From: Halomonas sp. A11-A
GTDB taxonomy: Bacteria > Pseudomonadota > Gammaproteobacteria > Pseudomonadales > Halomonadaceae
Direction of reading: 5' to 3'
Length of the DNA: 64,000 nt
NCBI RefSeq assembly: GCF_003182195.1
Contig: NZ_QGTM01000011.1
Coordinates: 1 to 64,000 of the forward strand
The translations under genes and the position numbers were made by a program. The notes under the pieces are model-generated. The model saw only the letters and a program-made list of their open reading frames with translations. It was not told the origin of the DNA and made no database searches. Positions 34,661-44,901 of the stretch are shown one piece after another (the first letter of the stretch is position 1; each line of letters starts with the position of its first letter).

Positions 34661-36052
34661 ATGCACGTCCATATCCTCGGTATCTGCGGCACCTTCATGG
34701 GCAGCCTGGCGCTGCTGGCCCGGGAGCTTGGCCATACGGTCAGCGGCTCGGATGCGGGGGTCTATCCGCCCATGAGCACCCAGCTCGAGGAGGCGGGCAT
34801 CGCCCTTTGCGAGGGCTATGCCCCGGCCAACCTCGAGCCGTGCCCCGATCTGGTGGTGATCGGCAACGCGCTCTCACGGGGCAATCCCGAGGTGGAAGCG
34901 GTGCTCGACCTCGGCCTGCCCTATGTCTCCGGCCCCCAGTGGCTGGCCCAGCAGGTGCTGCCCGGGCGGCGGGTGATCGCGGTGGCCGGCACCCACGGCA
35001 AGACCACCACGGCGAGTCTCGTCGCCTGGCTGCTGGAGTCCGCGGGCCAGGCCCCCGGCTTCCTGATCGGCGGGGTGCCGCGCAACTTCGGCGTCTCCGC
35101 GCGCCTCGGGGCCCCGGGCGCCCCCTTCGTGGTGGAGGCCGACGAGTACGACACCGCCTTCTTCGACAAGCGCTCCAAGTTCGTCCACTACCGCCCCGAG
35201 ATCGCGGTGCTGGGCAACCTCGAGTTCGACCATGCGGATATCTTCGAGGACCTCGCCGCCATCGAGCGGCAGTTCCACCATCTGGTGCGCACCGTCCCGG
35301 GCCGCGGGCGGCTGCTAGTGGCCGATGGCGAGCCGGCGCTCGACCGCGTGCTGGCCATGGGCGCCTGGACGCCGGTCGCTCGCTTCGGCCGGGACGCCGC
35401 GAGCGCCTGGCGCTACGAGCTCGAACGGGAGGACGCCTCGCGCTTCCGGGTGATCCATCAGCAGGGGGAGGGCGATGACAGGGTCGACGAGGATGCCGTG
35501 GTGGACTGGCCGCTGACCGGGGCCTACAACGCCCGCAACGCCCTGGCGGCGCTGGCCGCCGCCCACGCCTGCGGGGTCGATCTGGCCCGGGGCGCGGCGG
35601 CGCTGTCGCGCTTCGAGACCCCGCGGCGGCGCCAGGAGCTGCGCGGCGAGGTGGCCGGCATCCAGGTGATTGACGACTTCGCCCACCACCCCACCGCCAT
35701 CGCCGCGACCCTCGCCGGCCTGCGCGCCGCCACCGCCCGCGGGCGGCTGCTGGCGGTCATCGAGCCGCGCTCCAATACCATGCGCCTGGGCAGCCTGCGC
35801 GACCGCCTGGCCGAGTGTGTGGCCGCCGCGGACATCGCCTACTGGTTCCAGCCGGCGGGGCTCGACTGGTCGCTCGCCCCGGTGATCGCGGCGAGCCCGG
35901 TGCCTGGGCATCTGGAGCAGGACCTCGACGCCCTGGTGGCGGCGCTGGTGGCCGAGGCGCGCCCCTATGACCGCATCGTGGTGATGTCCAACGGTGGCTT
36001 CGGCGGTATCCATGAGCGACTGCAGGTCGCCCTGGAGGAGGCCCATGGCTGA
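34661..36052 (+). CDS. mpl: UDP-N-acetylmuramate:tripeptide ligase
   Basis: Mpl ligates the L-Ala-gamma-D-Glu-meso-DAP tripeptide recovered from old peptidoglycan to UDP-MurNAc, short-cutting wall synthesis. The 463-residue protein has the Mur ligase layout: [20 protein letters not shown] at the start, the ATP loop [11 protein letters not shown] at residues 110-120, [31 protein letters not shown] and [12 protein letters not shown]. The TFMG and EYDTAFFD segments separate Mpl from MurC. ubiX overlaps its last 8 bases. Confidence 0.95.
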   Translation: MHVHILGICGTFMGSLALLARELGHTVSGSDAGVYPPMSTQLEEAGIALCEGYAPANLEPCPDLVVIGNALSRGNPEVEAVLDLGLPYVSGPQWLAQQVLPGRRVIAVAGTHGKTTTASLVAWLLESAGQAPGFLIGGVPRNFGVSARLGAPGAPFVVEADEYDTAFFDKRSKFVHYRPEIAVLGNLEFDHADIFEDLAAIERQFHHLVRTVPGRGRLLVADGEPALDRVLAMGAWTPVARFGRDAASAWRYELEREDASRFRVIHQQGEGDDRVDEDAVVDWPLTGAYNARNALAALAAAHACGVDLARGAAALSRFETPRRRQELRGEVAGIQVIDDFAHHPTAIAATLAGLRAATARGRLLAVIEPRSNTMRLGSLRDRLAECVAAADIAYWFQPAGLDWSLAPVIAASPVPGHLEQDLDALVAALVAEARPYDRIVVMSNGGFGGIHERLQVALEEAHG

Positions 36053-36686
36053 GCGGAGTCGCGAGAGGCCGGTGTCCCCCTTCGGCCCGCCGGTGACGGT
36101 GGCGCTCACCGGTGCCTCGGGGGCCCAGTACGGCCTGCGCCTGATCGAGGCCCTGGTGGCCGCCGAGCGCGAGGTGTGGGTGATGATCTCCAAGGCGGCG
36201 CATCTGGTGATCGCCACCGAGACCGATGTCGAGCTGCCGGCGCGCCCCGAGCGTCTGGCCGAGGCGCTGGTTGCGCGCAGCGGGGCGCGAGCGGGCCAGA
36301 TCCGCTGCTTCGGGCGCGAGGACTGGATGGCGCCGGTGGCCTCGGGGTCCGGGGCGCCATCCTCCATGGTGATCTGCCCCTGTTCCACCGGCACCCTCTC
36401 GGCGGTGGCCACGGGGGCCAGCAACAACCTGATCGAGCGCGCCGCCGATGTGGCCCTCAAGGAGCGTCGCCAGCTGGTGCTGGTGCTGCGCGAGACGCCG
36501 CTCTCGGCCATCCATCTGGAGCACATGCTGAACCTCACCCGGCTGGGGGCGGTGGTGCTGCCCGCGGCCCCGGGCTTCTACCACCAGCCCGCCACCATCG
36601 ATGACCTGGTCGATTTCATCGTCGCCCGCATCCTCAACCAGCTCGGCATCGAGCATCGCCTGATGCCCCGCTGGGGCGAGCCCTAG
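36045..36686 (+). CDS. ubiX: flavin prenyltransferase UbiX
   Basis: UbiX makes the prenylated FMN cofactor used by UbiD decarboxylase in ubiquinone synthesis. From ATG 36045 (GGAGGAG upstream) it has 213 residues with [21 protein letters not shown], the flavin-binding [26 protein letters not shown] and [22 protein letters not shown]. An N-terminal extension of about 15 residues precedes the fold. It overlaps mpl by 8 bases and should be cotranscribed with it. Confidence 0.95.
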   Translation: MAERSRERPVSPFGPPVTVALTGASGAQYGLRLIEALVAAEREVWVMISKAAHLVIATETDVELPARPERLAEALVARSGARAGQIRCFGREDWMAPVASGSGAPSSMVICPCSTGTLSAVATGASNNLIERAADVALKERRQLVLVLRETPLSAIHLEHMLNLTRLGAVVLPAAPGFYHQPATIDDLVDFIVARILNQLGIEHRLMPRWGEP

Positions 36687-38092
36687 ACCGGCGGCAGCCA
36701 GGCGATGCGTGCCGCCACCAGCGCCAGCGAGCCGATGCCGAGCCAGGCCCAGGGGCAGGGGGCCAGCGGGGCCCGCGGCCTGGCCTGCCAGGCGAGCTGG
36801 ACCAGCGCGCAGACGACCAGACCCAGCAGGGCGCCGCCCACCAGGTCGCTGAACCAGTGCACGCCAATCACCAGTCGCGACAGCGCCATGATCACGGCGA
36901 ACAGGATGGCGCCCCAGTAGACCCAGTGGCGCTGGCGGTGGGGCAGCTCCCGGGCGATGAAGGCCGCGGCGAGCCCGGCCAGCACCACCGCCGTGGAGCT
37001 GTGGGCGCTGGGGTAGGCCATGGAGCCGGTCAGGTAGTCGGGCGTGCCCGGGCGCGGGCGGTCGAAGAAGGCCTTGCCCCAGGTGTTGAGCAGGGCGATC
37101 AGGCCGAGCCCGCCACCGATATGGGCGAAGGCGTCGAGGCGCCGCCGCCACAGCAGCCAGCCCCCCCAGGGCAGCACCAGGGCGAGCACGCCATAGGTGT
37201 CGCCCACCCGCGCCAAGGCCTGGCTTGCCGTCTCCAGCCACGGGGTCGCCAGATAGCCGAAGAGGGCGTGCAGGCGCGCATCCATCACCAGCGGGCCATC
37301 GGCGCCGTGCTGCATCACCATCAGCGTCCAGCCCGAGACGCCTCCCAGCGACAGGATCAGCAGCAGCCAGCTGGCCAGGGGCAGCTCGCCGCGCCCGGTG
37401 GCGCTACCGGCCAGCCACAGGCGCCGCATCACCGGGTGGCGGCGGGCACCCAGGGCCAGCAGCCGATAGAGTCGCCCGCTGCGGCTGACCTGCTGGCGCA
37501 GCCAGGAAAACACCACCGCCAGGGCCACCAGCAGGATGGCCAGGGCGACCAGGGCCGCCTGCATTTCCGGCGGCACGTCGAAGAGCTGCTGCCAGGTGCG
37601 TCCCAGCAGGTAGCCGGGGAGCACATAGGCGGGCGCCCAGAGCAGCGCCGAGGCGAGGTTGGCCCAGGAGAAGGCCCGGGGCGACATCCGCAGCATGCCG
37701 GCGATCAGCGGCACCACCGGGCGTACAGGGCCGACGAAGCGGCCGAAGAACACCGACAGGGTGCCGTAGCGCTGGAAGAAGCGTGCCCCCCGAGCGATCC
37801 ATTCGGGGTGGCGCGACAGCGGCCAGAGCCGGGTCACTCGGGCGTGCTGGGTATAGCCGAGCCAGAAGCTGATCCAGTCGCCGACCACGGCGCCAACGAA
37901 GGCCGCCAGGATGATGGCCGGCAGCGCCAGCTCCTGGTGGCCGGCCAGGGAGGCGGCCGCGGTGATCAGCACCACGCCGGGCACCAGCAGGCCGATCAGC
38001 GCCAGCGACTCCACCAGGGCGATGGCGGCGATGATCAGCAGCAGGAGCGTAGGCGAGGGCGTCAGCTGATAGAGGGCATCGGCAAGGTTCAA
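36683..38092 (-). CDS. DedA-PAP2 fusion protein (lipid phosphate handling)
   Basis: I place the start at TTG 38092, 6 bases after GGAG; this gives 469 residues, and the longer frame to 38503 is antisense to the next gene. Residues 1-190 form a DedA/VTT domain with [37 protein letters not shown] and [19 protein letters not shown]. Residues 240-450 are a PAP2 phosphatase with all three motifs: [19 protein letters not shown] and [12 protein letters not shown]. About ten membrane helices are present. DedA proteins include undecaprenyl-phosphate translocases and PAP2 proteins dephosphorylate undecaprenyl pyrophosphate, so lipid-carrier recycling is likely but inferred. It overlaps the ubiX stop region by 4 bases in convergent orientation. 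Confidence 0.88.
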   Translation of the reverse strand: MNLADALYQLTPSPTLLLLIIAAIALVESLALIGLLVPGVVLITAAASLAGHQELALPAIILAAFVGAVVGDWISFWLGYTQHARVTRLWPLSRHPEWIARGARFFQRYGTLSVFFGRFVGPVRPVVPLIAGMLRMSPRAFSWANLASALLWAPAYVLPGYLLGRTWQQLFDVPPEMQAALVALAILLVALAVVFSWLRQQVSRSGRLYRLLALGARRHPVMRRLWLAGSATGRGELPLASWLLLILSLGGVSGWTLMVMQHGADGPLVMDARLHALFGYLATPWLETASQALARVGDTYGVLALVLPWGGWLLWRRRLDAFAHIGGGLGLIALLNTWGKAFFDRPRPGTPDYLTGSMAYPSAHSSTAVVLAGLAAAFIARELPHRQRHWVYWGAILFAVIMALSRLVIGVHWFSDLVGGALLGLVVCALVQLAWQARPRAPLAPCPWAWLGIGSLALVAARIAWLPPV

Positions 38093-38115
38093 GGGGGACT
38101 CCGTGTCGGGGGCGG

Positions 38116-39042
38116 TCAGGATGTGGCGTTGCGCTGGGTCGTGGCCTGGAGGCGCTGGAGAAAGGCATCGGCCTCCTCCCCCTGGCGCAGGCAGCAGACG
38201 GTCAGGCGCGTCTCCAGCTGGCCGGTATCCAGCAGGATTCGACGCGCCAGCGCCTCCTCCAGGCGCTGGCGCACGAGCAGGGCGCCGCTCTCGCTGGTGT
38301 CGGGGAGCAGCAGCCAGAAGTCGGCATCGCCCTCGCGGCCCAGCAGGTCGTGGTCCCGGCTGCAGCGGGCCACGGTGTCGCAGAGCGCCTTGAGCAGGGC
38401 CCGGTGCGCGCCGCTGCCGAACTGCTCCCTGGCCATCTCCAGCTGGGGCAGGTGAATCAGCAGCACCGCCAGGCGCTGGTCCAGCAGGGCGGCGCGCTCG
38501 CACTCGCTGTGCAGGCGGTCATGCATGGCGCTGGGGCGCATGGCGTCGCACTCCTCATCCATGGGGTCGGTGGCCTGGAGCAGGGCGCGCTGGTGCAGGA
38601 TCTCCCAGGGCGCCAGGCCGGCGACCACCACCAGGGCCAGGTAGCCCAGCGCCAGGTCGGGGGTCAGCCAGGCATCGGCCAGCAGCAGCCAGACCGGGGC
38701 CAGGGTGAGGTTGAGCAGCATGGCCGACCCCAGCGGCAGCAGCAGCAGGGTCAGCACCGGGGGCAGGCCCAGCCAGAAGGGAGTCAGCGAGGAGGGGCCC
38801 GGCAGCTCCATGGCCACCAGCAGATAGCCGGCCACCAGGACCAGGTAGGCCGAGAGCCGCGCGGTCTCGGGCTGGCCCAGGCGCATCAGGGCGGCGGTGA
38901 TCAGCAGCGGGGCGAGCAGCGCGGGTAGCAGGATGCGGTCGTAGTCGCCGACCAGGTAGAACCAGGCCGCCTGGACGACCAGCAGCAGGGCGGCGAGGGC
39001 ATAGAGGCCGGCGTGAAGCCGGGTGTGCTGCAGCTCAGCCAT
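38116..39042 (-). CDS. membrane protein with degenerate GGDEF domain
   Basis: From ATG 39042 (GAGGTGGATC upstream) the product has 308 residues. About six membrane helices fill residues 10-155 and a cytoplasmic domain follows from about 170. That domain has the GGDEF-type layout (MHDRLHSECERAALLDQRLAVLLIHL, then RDHDLLGREGDADFWLLLPDT, then ALLVRQRLEEAL), but the signature reads GDADF in place of GGDEF. A cyclase active site is therefore unlikely. It overlaps the upstream membrane gene by 8 bases and the two should be translated together. Confidence 0.7.
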   Translation of the reverse strand: MAELQHTRLHAGLYALAALLLVVQAAWFYLVGDYDRILLPALLAPLLITAALMRLGQPETARLSAYLVLVAGYLLVAMELPGPSSLTPFWLGLPPVLTLLLLPLGSAMLLNLTLAPVWLLLADAWLTPDLALGYLALVVVAGLAPWEILHQRALLQATDPMDEECDAMRPSAMHDRLHSECERAALLDQRLAVLLIHLPQLEMAREQFGSGAHRALLKALCDTVARCSRDHDLLGREGDADFWLLLPDTSESGALLVRQRLEEALARRILLDTGQLETRLTVCCLRQGEEADAFLQRLQATTQRNATS

Positions 39043-39904
39043 GATCCACCTCGCGCGCCGGGCCCGTTGCCTCCGTCTGGCGCTCCAGCGCCCGGCACTC
39101 GTCGGCCAGCGAGACGATCCGCGAGAGCGGTGTGGCGCGCAGCCGCTGGATGGGCCCCAGCGCGGCCAGCAGTTCGGCGCGCCGGTGTTCGGCCTGCTCG
39201 GCATCCGGAGAGAGCAGCAGGGCGGCCAGGGCGCGGCCATCGAGCCGATAGCAGTGCTCGAAGCTGCGGGTCAGGGTGCACAGCCGCTGAGCCTGGTGCC
39301 AGAAGCGTCTGCGCCCCGTGCGCAGCAGCACGAGCTCGCCATGCACCTCGTCGCGGCGGATCCGGGCGCGTTCCCGGGGCAGGTCGCGGCCCAGCTGGGC
39401 GCGCGGCCAGAGGCGCAGGCCGGGCGCCAGGTGGGCGCGGCGGCGGGCGATGCCGCGCAGCGGCGCCAGGTCGCGGGAGCGGGAGAGCCCGAGCAGCAGC
39501 AGCGCCGCCAGCACCGCGCCGGAGAAGGCCGCCTGCTCCGGCGGCATGGCGTGGGCCAGCCAGCCCCAGGAGAGTGCGGCCAGCAGCAGGTTGAGGATGG
39601 ACATCCAGGCCGGCTGGGGCAGCATGACCAGGGCCGCCCAGGCCCACAGCCAGATCGGAAAGCGTTCGGGGGCGGTGAGCAGCAGGGCGGTGAGCAGCAG
39701 GCTGGGCAGCAGCTGCCAGGGCACCAGGGGGGGGCGGCGATGGCTGAACTCCACCAGCACGGCCGAGACGGCCAGCCAGCCGGCGGCCATCCACAGCAGC
39801 AGGGCCTCGGTGAGGTTCGCCGAAGCCGGGGCCATCAGCGCCGGCAGCAGGGCCGCCAGCAGCAGGTTGAGGCGCAGCAGGCCGACTTTGTACTTGCTCT
39901 GCAT
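39035..39904 (-). CDS. membrane protein paired with the degenerate GGDEF gene
   Basis: The 289-residue product repeats the layout of its downstream neighbour: about six membrane helices to residue 140, then a soluble C-terminal domain. The tail (IRRDEVHGELVLLRTGRRRFW, SFEHCYRLDGRALAALLLSPD, AEHRRAELLAALG) follows the strand-helix order of a GGDEF domain but lacks the signature. I infer a pair of related, non-catalytic membrane sensors; homology between the tails is a judgement by eye. Their common start region lies divergent from proA. Confidence 0.5.
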   Translation of the reverse strand: MQSKYKVGLLRLNLLLAALLPALMAPASANLTEALLLWMAAGWLAVSAVLVEFSHRRPPLVPWQLLPSLLLTALLLTAPERFPIWLWAWAALVMLPQPAWMSILNLLLAALSWGWLAHAMPPEQAAFSGAVLAALLLLGLSRSRDLAPLRGIARRRAHLAPGLRLWPRAQLGRDLPRERARIRRDEVHGELVLLRTGRRRFWHQAQRLCTLTRSFEHCYRLDGRALAALLLSPDAEQAEHRRAELLAALGPIQRLRATPLSRIVSLADECRALERQTEATGPAREVDHG

Positions 39905-40009
39905 GGTGGCTTACTATGGCTCCCTTTCCCGAATTCGCGCGGCCAGGCTGCGCCAGTATAACGTCGTGGCCGCTCCCTCTGGCCACGCCCACAGGAGACC
40001 TCTTTCGGC

Positions 40010-41302
40010 ATGTCAGCACAAGTCATCTCCACCGACGAGGCGATCCGGGACGTCGAGACCTACATGGCCGGGCTCGGCCAGGCGGCCCGCCAGGCCGCGG
40101 CCGCCATGCGTCGCGCCTCCAGCGGCGCCAAGAACGCCGCCCTGCTGGCCATCGCGGCGCGCCTCGAGGCGCAGCGCACGGCGATCGCCGCGGCCAACGC
40201 CGAGGACATGGCCCGCGGCCGGGACGGCGGGCTCGACGCCGCGCTGCTCGACCGCCTGGAGCTCACGGCGCCGCGCATCGACGCCATGATCGAGGGGCTC
40301 CACCAGGTGGCGGCGCTGCCCGACCCCGTCGGCGAGATCGACGGCCTGCGCTACCGGCCGAGCGGGATCCAGGTGGGGCAGATGCGCGTGCCGCTGGGAG
40401 TGATCGGCATCATCTACGAGTCGCGGCCCAACGTCACCGTCGAGGCGGCGAGCCTGTGCCTCAAGTCCGGCAATGCGGCGATCCTGCGCGGCGGCAGCGA
40501 GGCGCGCGCCTCCAATGCCGCCATCGCCGCCTGCATCCGCGATGGCCTGGCCGATGCCGGGCTCCCCGAGGGCGCCGTGCAGGTGGTGGCCACCACCGAC
40601 CGCGCCGCCGTGGGTCGCCTGATCGCCATGCCCGAGTATGTCGACGTGATCATTCCCCGCGGCGGCAAGTCGCTGATCGAGCGGATCTCCCGCGAGGCCC
40701 GGGTGCCGGTGATCAAGCACCTGGACGGCGTCTGCCACGTCTACGTGGATGCCACTGCGGATCTCGACAAGGCCTTCGCCATCGCCGTCAACGCCAAGAC
40801 CCACCGCTACGGCACCTGCAACACCATGGAGACCCTGCTGGTGGACGCGCCGGTGGCCGAGCACCTGCTGCCCCGGCTGGCCGCGGCCTACGCCGAGCAC
40901 GGCGTAGAGCTGCGCGGCTGCGAGCGCACCCGGGCGATCCTGTCCGAGGCCGCCGCCGCCAGCGAAGCGGACTGGGGCACGGAGTACCTGGCGCCGGTGC
41001 TGGCGGTGCGCGTGGTGGAGGGCATCGAGGCCGCCATCGAGCACATCGAGCGCCACGGCTCCCACCATACCGACGCCATCGTCACCGACGACTACGGCCT
41101 GGCGCGGCGCTTCCTGGCCGAGGTGGACTCGAGCTCGGTGATGGTCAACGCCTCCACCCGCTTCGCCGACGGCTTCGAGTATGGCCTGGGCGCCGAGATC
41201 GGCATCTCCACCGACAAGCTCCACGCCCGCGGGCCGGTGGGCCTCGAGGGGCTGACCACCCGCAAGTACGTGGTGCTGGGCGACGGCCAGATCCGCCAGT
41301 GA
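40010..41302 (+). CDS. proA: gamma-glutamyl phosphate reductase
   Basis: ProA reduces gamma-glutamyl phosphate to glutamate semialdehyde in proline synthesis. The 430-residue protein contains [43 protein letters not shown] and the nucleophile Cys270 in [14 protein letters not shown], followed by the [22 protein letters not shown] stretch. Length is normal. The stop codon overlaps the GTG start of nadD. Proline supply matters for osmotic adaptation in halophiles, though no proB is adjacent. Confidence 0.97.
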   Translation: MSAQVISTDEAIRDVETYMAGLGQAARQAAAAMRRASSGAKNAALLAIAARLEAQRTAIAAANAEDMARGRDGGLDAALLDRLELTAPRIDAMIEGLHQVAALPDPVGEIDGLRYRPSGIQVGQMRVPLGVIGIIYESRPNVTVEAASLCLKSGNAAILRGGSEARASNAAIAACIRDGLADAGLPEGAVQVVATTDRAAVGRLIAMPEYVDVIIPRGGKSLIERISREARVPVIKHLDGVCHVYVDATADLDKAFAIAVNAKTHRYGTCNTMETLLVDAPVAEHLLPRLAAAYAEHGVELRGCERTRAILSEAAAASEADWGTEYLAPVLAVRVVEGIEAAIEHIERHGSHHTDAIVTDDYGLARRFLAEVDSSSVMVNASTRFADGFEYGLGAEIGISTDKLHARGPVGLEGLTTRKYVVLGDGQIRQ

Positions 41303-41994
41303 GCCAGGGCGTGCACCTGCCGCTGCCGGCGGGGGAGGCCGACCCGCCGCGCGCGCCGCGCATCGCCATGCTCGGCGGCACCTTCGACCCGGTGCACCTG
41401 GGCCACCTGCGCAGCGCCGTGGAGCTGCGCGAGGCGCTGGCCCTGGACCGGGTCCACATGGTGCCGGCCAGCGTGCCGCCCCTGCGCGGCGAGCCTCGGG
41501 TCTCCCCGGAGCAGCGCCTCGCGCTGCTGCGCCTGGGGATCGGCGACACCCCGGGGCTGATCGCCGACCCCCGGGAGCTGCACCGGGCGGGTCCCTCCTT
41601 CAGCGCCGACACCCTGGCCTCGCTGCGCGAGGAGGTCGGCCCCGGGGCGCGCCTGGTGATGGCGCTGGGCCATGACGCCTTTCTGCGCCTGGCCGACTGG
41701 CACGAGCCCGAGCGGCTATTTGCCCTGGCCCACCTGGTGGTGATCGACCGCCCCGACTTCGAGGCGCCGCTGCCGGCGGCCCTGGACGCGCTGATCGCCG
41801 GCCGCGAGGTGGCCGGCGTGGAGGCGCTGATGGCGAGCCCCGCCGGCAGCCTGCTGCGCCTCAGCCTCCCCTCGCGCATGGCGATCTCGGCCACCGAGGT
41901 GCGCCGCCGCCTGGCCCAGGGCAGAAGCGTGCGCTACCTGCTGCCCGAGGCGGTGGAGCGCCACCTGCTCGAGCATGGCCTCTACCGCAGCTGA
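41299..41994 (+). CDS. nadD: nicotinate-nucleotide adenylyltransferase
   Basis: NadD adenylates nicotinate mononucleotide in NAD synthesis. Landmarks are [46 protein letters not shown] and the [13 protein letters not shown] signature. I use GTG 41299, which overlaps the proA stop (GTGA) and gives 231 residues. An ATG at 41368 would cut off the first strand of the fold. The usual gammaproteobacterial order proA-nadD-rsfS-rlmH is kept. Confidence 0.93.
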   Translation: MSQGVHLPLPAGEADPPRAPRIAMLGGTFDPVHLGHLRSAVELREALALDRVHMVPASVPPLRGEPRVSPEQRLALLRLGIGDTPGLIADPRELHRAGPSFSADTLASLREEVGPGARLVMALGHDAFLRLADWHEPERLFALAHLVVIDRPDFEAPLPAALDALIAGREVAGVEALMASPAGSLLRLSLPSRMAISATEVRRRLAQGRSVRYLLPEAVERHLLEHGLYRS

Positions 41995-42133
41995 CTTCCT
42001 GAAGCACTCCGCTGAGGAGTGCCGGGGGCAGGCCGAGCCGTGTGGTGATGGCAGAAAGGCCGGGAACGGGCGCTGCCAGCGGGCGGTCAACCCGGTACAA
42101 TGGCCGATCAACGACATTCAGACAGAAGACCCT

Positions 42134-42499
42134 ATGCAAACTGACGCACTCAAGACTCTGGTGATCGACGCGCTGGAGGACCTCAAGGCCAAGGACATCG
42201 CCCTGCTGGATGTCTCGCACCTGACCAGCGTGACCGACCTGATGGTCATCGCCAGCGGCACCTCCACCCGTCACGTGGCGGCCCTGGCCGGCAACGTGGT
42301 CCAGAAGGCCAAGGAGGCCGGCCTCCAGCCGCTGGGCGTCGAGGGCGAGAACGGCGCCGACTGGGTGCTGGTCGACCTGGGTGACGTGGTGGTGCACGTG
42401 ATGCTGCCGGAAACTCGCCAGCTCTACGACCTCGAGCGCCTGTGGGCCGACCTGCACAGCGACGCCGAGCGCAGCGAGGGCGAGGCCTCCGGGGCATGA
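42134..42499 (+). CDS. rsfS: ribosomal silencing factor RsfS
   Basis: RsfS binds ribosomal protein L14 and blocks joining of the subunits in stationary phase. The 121-residue protein starts at ATG 42134 and shows [56 protein letters not shown] and the terminal YDLERLWAD. The longer frame from 41975 lies over the nadD end and is rejected. A charged tail of about 12 residues follows the fold. It overlaps rlmH by 4 bases. Confidence 0.95.
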   Translation: MQTDALKTLVIDALEDLKAKDIALLDVSHLTSVTDLMVIASGTSTRHVAALAGNVVQKAKEAGLQPLGVEGENGADWVLVDLGDVVVHVMLPETRQLYDLERLWADLHSDAERSEGEASGA

Positions 42500-42963
42500 G
42501 GGTCCGCCTGCTGGCGGTGGGCACCCGCATGCCCGCCTGGGTCACGGAGGGGGTCGAGGAGTACCGCAAGCGACTCCCCCGGGACTTCGCCCTCGAGGTG
42601 GAGGAGATCGCCCCCGGCCAGCGCGGCAAGAATGCCGACATTCCCCGTGCCATCGCCCAGGAGGCCGAACGCATCCGGGCCCGCCTGCGCGGTGACGAGC
42701 ATGTCGTGGCCCTGGAGGTGGGGGGCAAGCCGTGGAGCACCGAGCAGCTCGCCACCCACGCCGAGGCCTGGCGCCTCGACGGGCGCGACGTGGCGCTGCT
42801 GGTGGGCGGCCCCGACGGACTCGAGCCGGGGCTCTCCGCCGCCGCCGATCAGCGCTGGTCGCTGTCGCCGCTGACCCTGCCTCACCCGCTGGTACGGATC
42901 CTGCTCGCCGAGCAGCTTTACCGTGCCTGGACCCTGATGGTGGGTCACCCCTACCACCGCTGA
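42496..42963 (+). CDS. rlmH: 23S rRNA pseudouridine-1915 N3-methyltransferase
   Basis: RlmH methylates pseudouridine 1915 in the decoding-centre helix 69 of assembled ribosomes. From ATG 42496 the length is 155 residues, the family norm. The SPOUT fold is shown by [19 protein letters not shown], the SAM-binding LLVGGPDGL and the C-terminal [18 protein letters not shown], ending in HPYHR. It overlaps rsfS (ATGA) and is followed by mrdA. Confidence 0.97.
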   Translation: MRVRLLAVGTRMPAWVTEGVEEYRKRLPRDFALEVEEIAPGQRGKNADIPRAIAQEAERIRARLRGDEHVVALEVGGKPWSTEQLATHAEAWRLDGRDVALLVGGPDGLEPGLSAAADQRWSLSPLTLPHPLVRILLAEQLYRAWTLMVGHPYHR

Positions 42964-42990
42964 CCGAGCCACCGCCTGGCCGAGAGTGCG

Positions 42991-44898
42991 ATGCGCAAGA
43001 ATCGCGACAACCTCAAGAGCCCCGAGCAGGAGCTGCGCATCTTCCGGGTGCGTGCGCTGCTCGCCGCCGTGCTGGTGTTCGCCATGACCGGCCTGCTGAT
43101 GGGGCGGCTGGCCTACCTGCAGGTGGTCCAGCACGAGCTCTACAGCACCCGCTCCGAGAAGAACCGCGTGCGGGTGGAGCCGCTTCCCCCCACCCGCGGC
43201 TTGATCTACGACCGTAACGGGGTGCTGCTGGCCGAGAACCGGCCCACCTACAACCTCACCCTGGTGCGTGAACGGGTCGATGACCTGGACGCGACCCTGG
43301 CGCTGCTGGTGGAGCTGCTCGAGCTCTCCGACGAGGAGGCCGAGGCGTTCCGGCTGCGCTCCCGCCAGCGCCAGCGGCCCTTCCAGCCGGCGCTGCTGAT
43401 GAGCGATCTCGATGAACAGCAGATCGCCCGGGTGTCGGTCAACCGCCACCTGCTGCCCGGCGTCGAGGTGGAGGCGCAGCTGCTGCGCTACTACCCGGAT
43501 GCCGAGGTGATGGCCCACGCCCTGGGCTATGTGGGCCGCATCAACGCCGAGGAGATGGCGACCCTGGATACTGGTCGCTACGCCGGCACCTACTTCATCG
43601 GCAAGACCGGCGTCGAGCGCTTTTACGAGGACGAGCTGCACGGCCAGGCGGGGCTGCGCAAGGTGGAGACCAATGCCCGCGGACGGGTGTTGCGCGAACT
43701 GGGGCGTACCGACCCGGTGCCGGGCCAGCACCTGACCCTGACCCTCGACAAGAAGATGCAGAAGCTGGCCTATGAGCTGCTCGACGGGCGCCGCGGCTCC
43801 ATCGTCGCCATCGCACCGAAGACCGGCGAGATCCTGGCGATGGTCTCGGCGCCGGGGTTCGACAGCAACCAGTTCGTCACAGGCATCGACGTCGCCTCCT
43901 ATCGGGCGCTGCAGGAGAACCTCGACCTGCCGCTCTACAACCGGGCCATCCGCGGCCATTATCCGCCGGGCTCCACCATCAAGCCCTTCCTGGCCCTGGC
44001 CGGGCTGGCCGAGGGGATCATCACGCCGGATCGGGCGATCCATGACCCCGGCTTCTACCAGCTGCCCAACGACTCCCGCCGCTACCGCAACTGGCTGCGC
44101 TGGGGGCACGGTTGGGTCGACATGGAGCGCTCCATCGCCGTCTCCAACAACACCTACTACTACTCGCTGGCCCACGATATGGGCATCGACCGGCTCCATG
44201 ACAACATGAGCGCCTTCGGCTTCGGGCAGCGGGTGGGCCACGACGTGTTCGGCGAGAGCACCGCGCTGATGCCCTCCCGGGACTGGAAGCGCGGGCGCTT
44301 CAACCAGCCCTGGTACCCGGGGGAGACCCTCTCGGTGGGCATCGGCCAGGGCTACTGGCAGGTCACCCCGCTGCAGTTGGCCACCGCCACCGCGGTGCTG
44401 GCCAACCGCGGCGAGTGGGTCAAGCCGCGCCTGGCAAGCCATATCGGTGACCGGGAGGTGCCGGCCCGGGTCGCCGACACGCCCGCGGACATCGAGATCC
44501 CCAACGACGCCTGGTGGGATCGGGTCTTCTCCGGCATGGAGAAGGTGCTCACCGGTCACGAGGGCACGGCGCGGCGCACCGGGGTCGGGCTCGAGTACCG
44601 CATGGCCGGCAAGTCCGGCACCGCCCAGGTCTTCTCGCTGGGCCAGGACCAGCGCTACAACGCCGAGGAGCTGGCCGAGCGGCTGCGCGACCACGCCCTG
44701 TTCATGGCCTTCGCACCCACCGAGGACCCCCAGATCGCGGTGTCGGTAATCGTCGAGAACGCCGGGGGCGGCAGCACCCACGCCGCCCACCTTGCCCGGG
44801 CCATGACCGATGCCTGGCTGCTCAGGGATCGCGAGCTCGACGTGGAGGAGCTGCGCGAGGCGATCGAGGAAGACGATGGCCGAATCGCGGGGAACTGA
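42991..44898 (+). CDS. mrdA: penicillin-binding protein 2
   Basis: PBP2 is the transpeptidase of the rod elongation complex. The 635-residue protein has a short cytoplasmic start, a membrane helix near residues 20-42 (LLAAVLVFAMTGLLMGRL), a pedestal domain (LPPTRGLIYDRNGVLLAEN) and the transpeptidase domain with Ser328-x-x-Lys in PPGSTIKPFL, the SNN motif and KSGTAQ. Both domains are intact. It is followed after 3 bases by rodA, its glycosyltransferase partner. Confidence 0.96.
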   Translation: MRKNRDNLKSPEQELRIFRVRALLAAVLVFAMTGLLMGRLAYLQVVQHELYSTRSEKNRVRVEPLPPTRGLIYDRNGVLLAENRPTYNLTLVRERVDDLDATLALLVELLELSDEEAEAFRLRSRQRQRPFQPALLMSDLDEQQIARVSVNRHLLPGVEVEAQLLRYYPDAEVMAHALGYVGRINAEEMATLDTGRYAGTYFIGKTGVERFYEDELHGQAGLRKVETNARGRVLRELGRTDPVPGQHLTLTLDKKMQKLAYELLDGRRGSIVAIAPKTGEILAMVSAPGFDSNQFVTGIDVASYRALQENLDLPLYNRAIRGHYPPGSTIKPFLALAGLAEGIITPDRAIHDPGFYQLPNDSRRYRNWLRWGHGWVDMERSIAVSNNTYYYSLAHDMGIDRLHDNMSAFGFGQRVGHDVFGESTALMPSRDWKRGRFNQPWYPGETLSVGIGQGYWQVTPLQLATATAVLANRGEWVKPRLASHIGDREVPARVADTPADIEIPNDAWWDRVFSGMEKVLTGHEGTARRTGVGLEYRMAGKSGTAQVFSLGQDQRYNAEELAERLRDHALFMAFAPTEDPQIAVSVIVENAGGGSTHAAHLARAMTDAWLLRDRELDVEELREAIEEDDGRIAGN

Positions 44899-44901
44899 GT
44901 C

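Noticed and set aside
38093..38503. 137-codon upstream extension of the DedA-PAP2 gene
   Set aside because: It overlaps the 3' end of the GGDEF-like gene on the same strand in another frame and is P/G/R-rich. TTG 38092 with GGAG is a better start.
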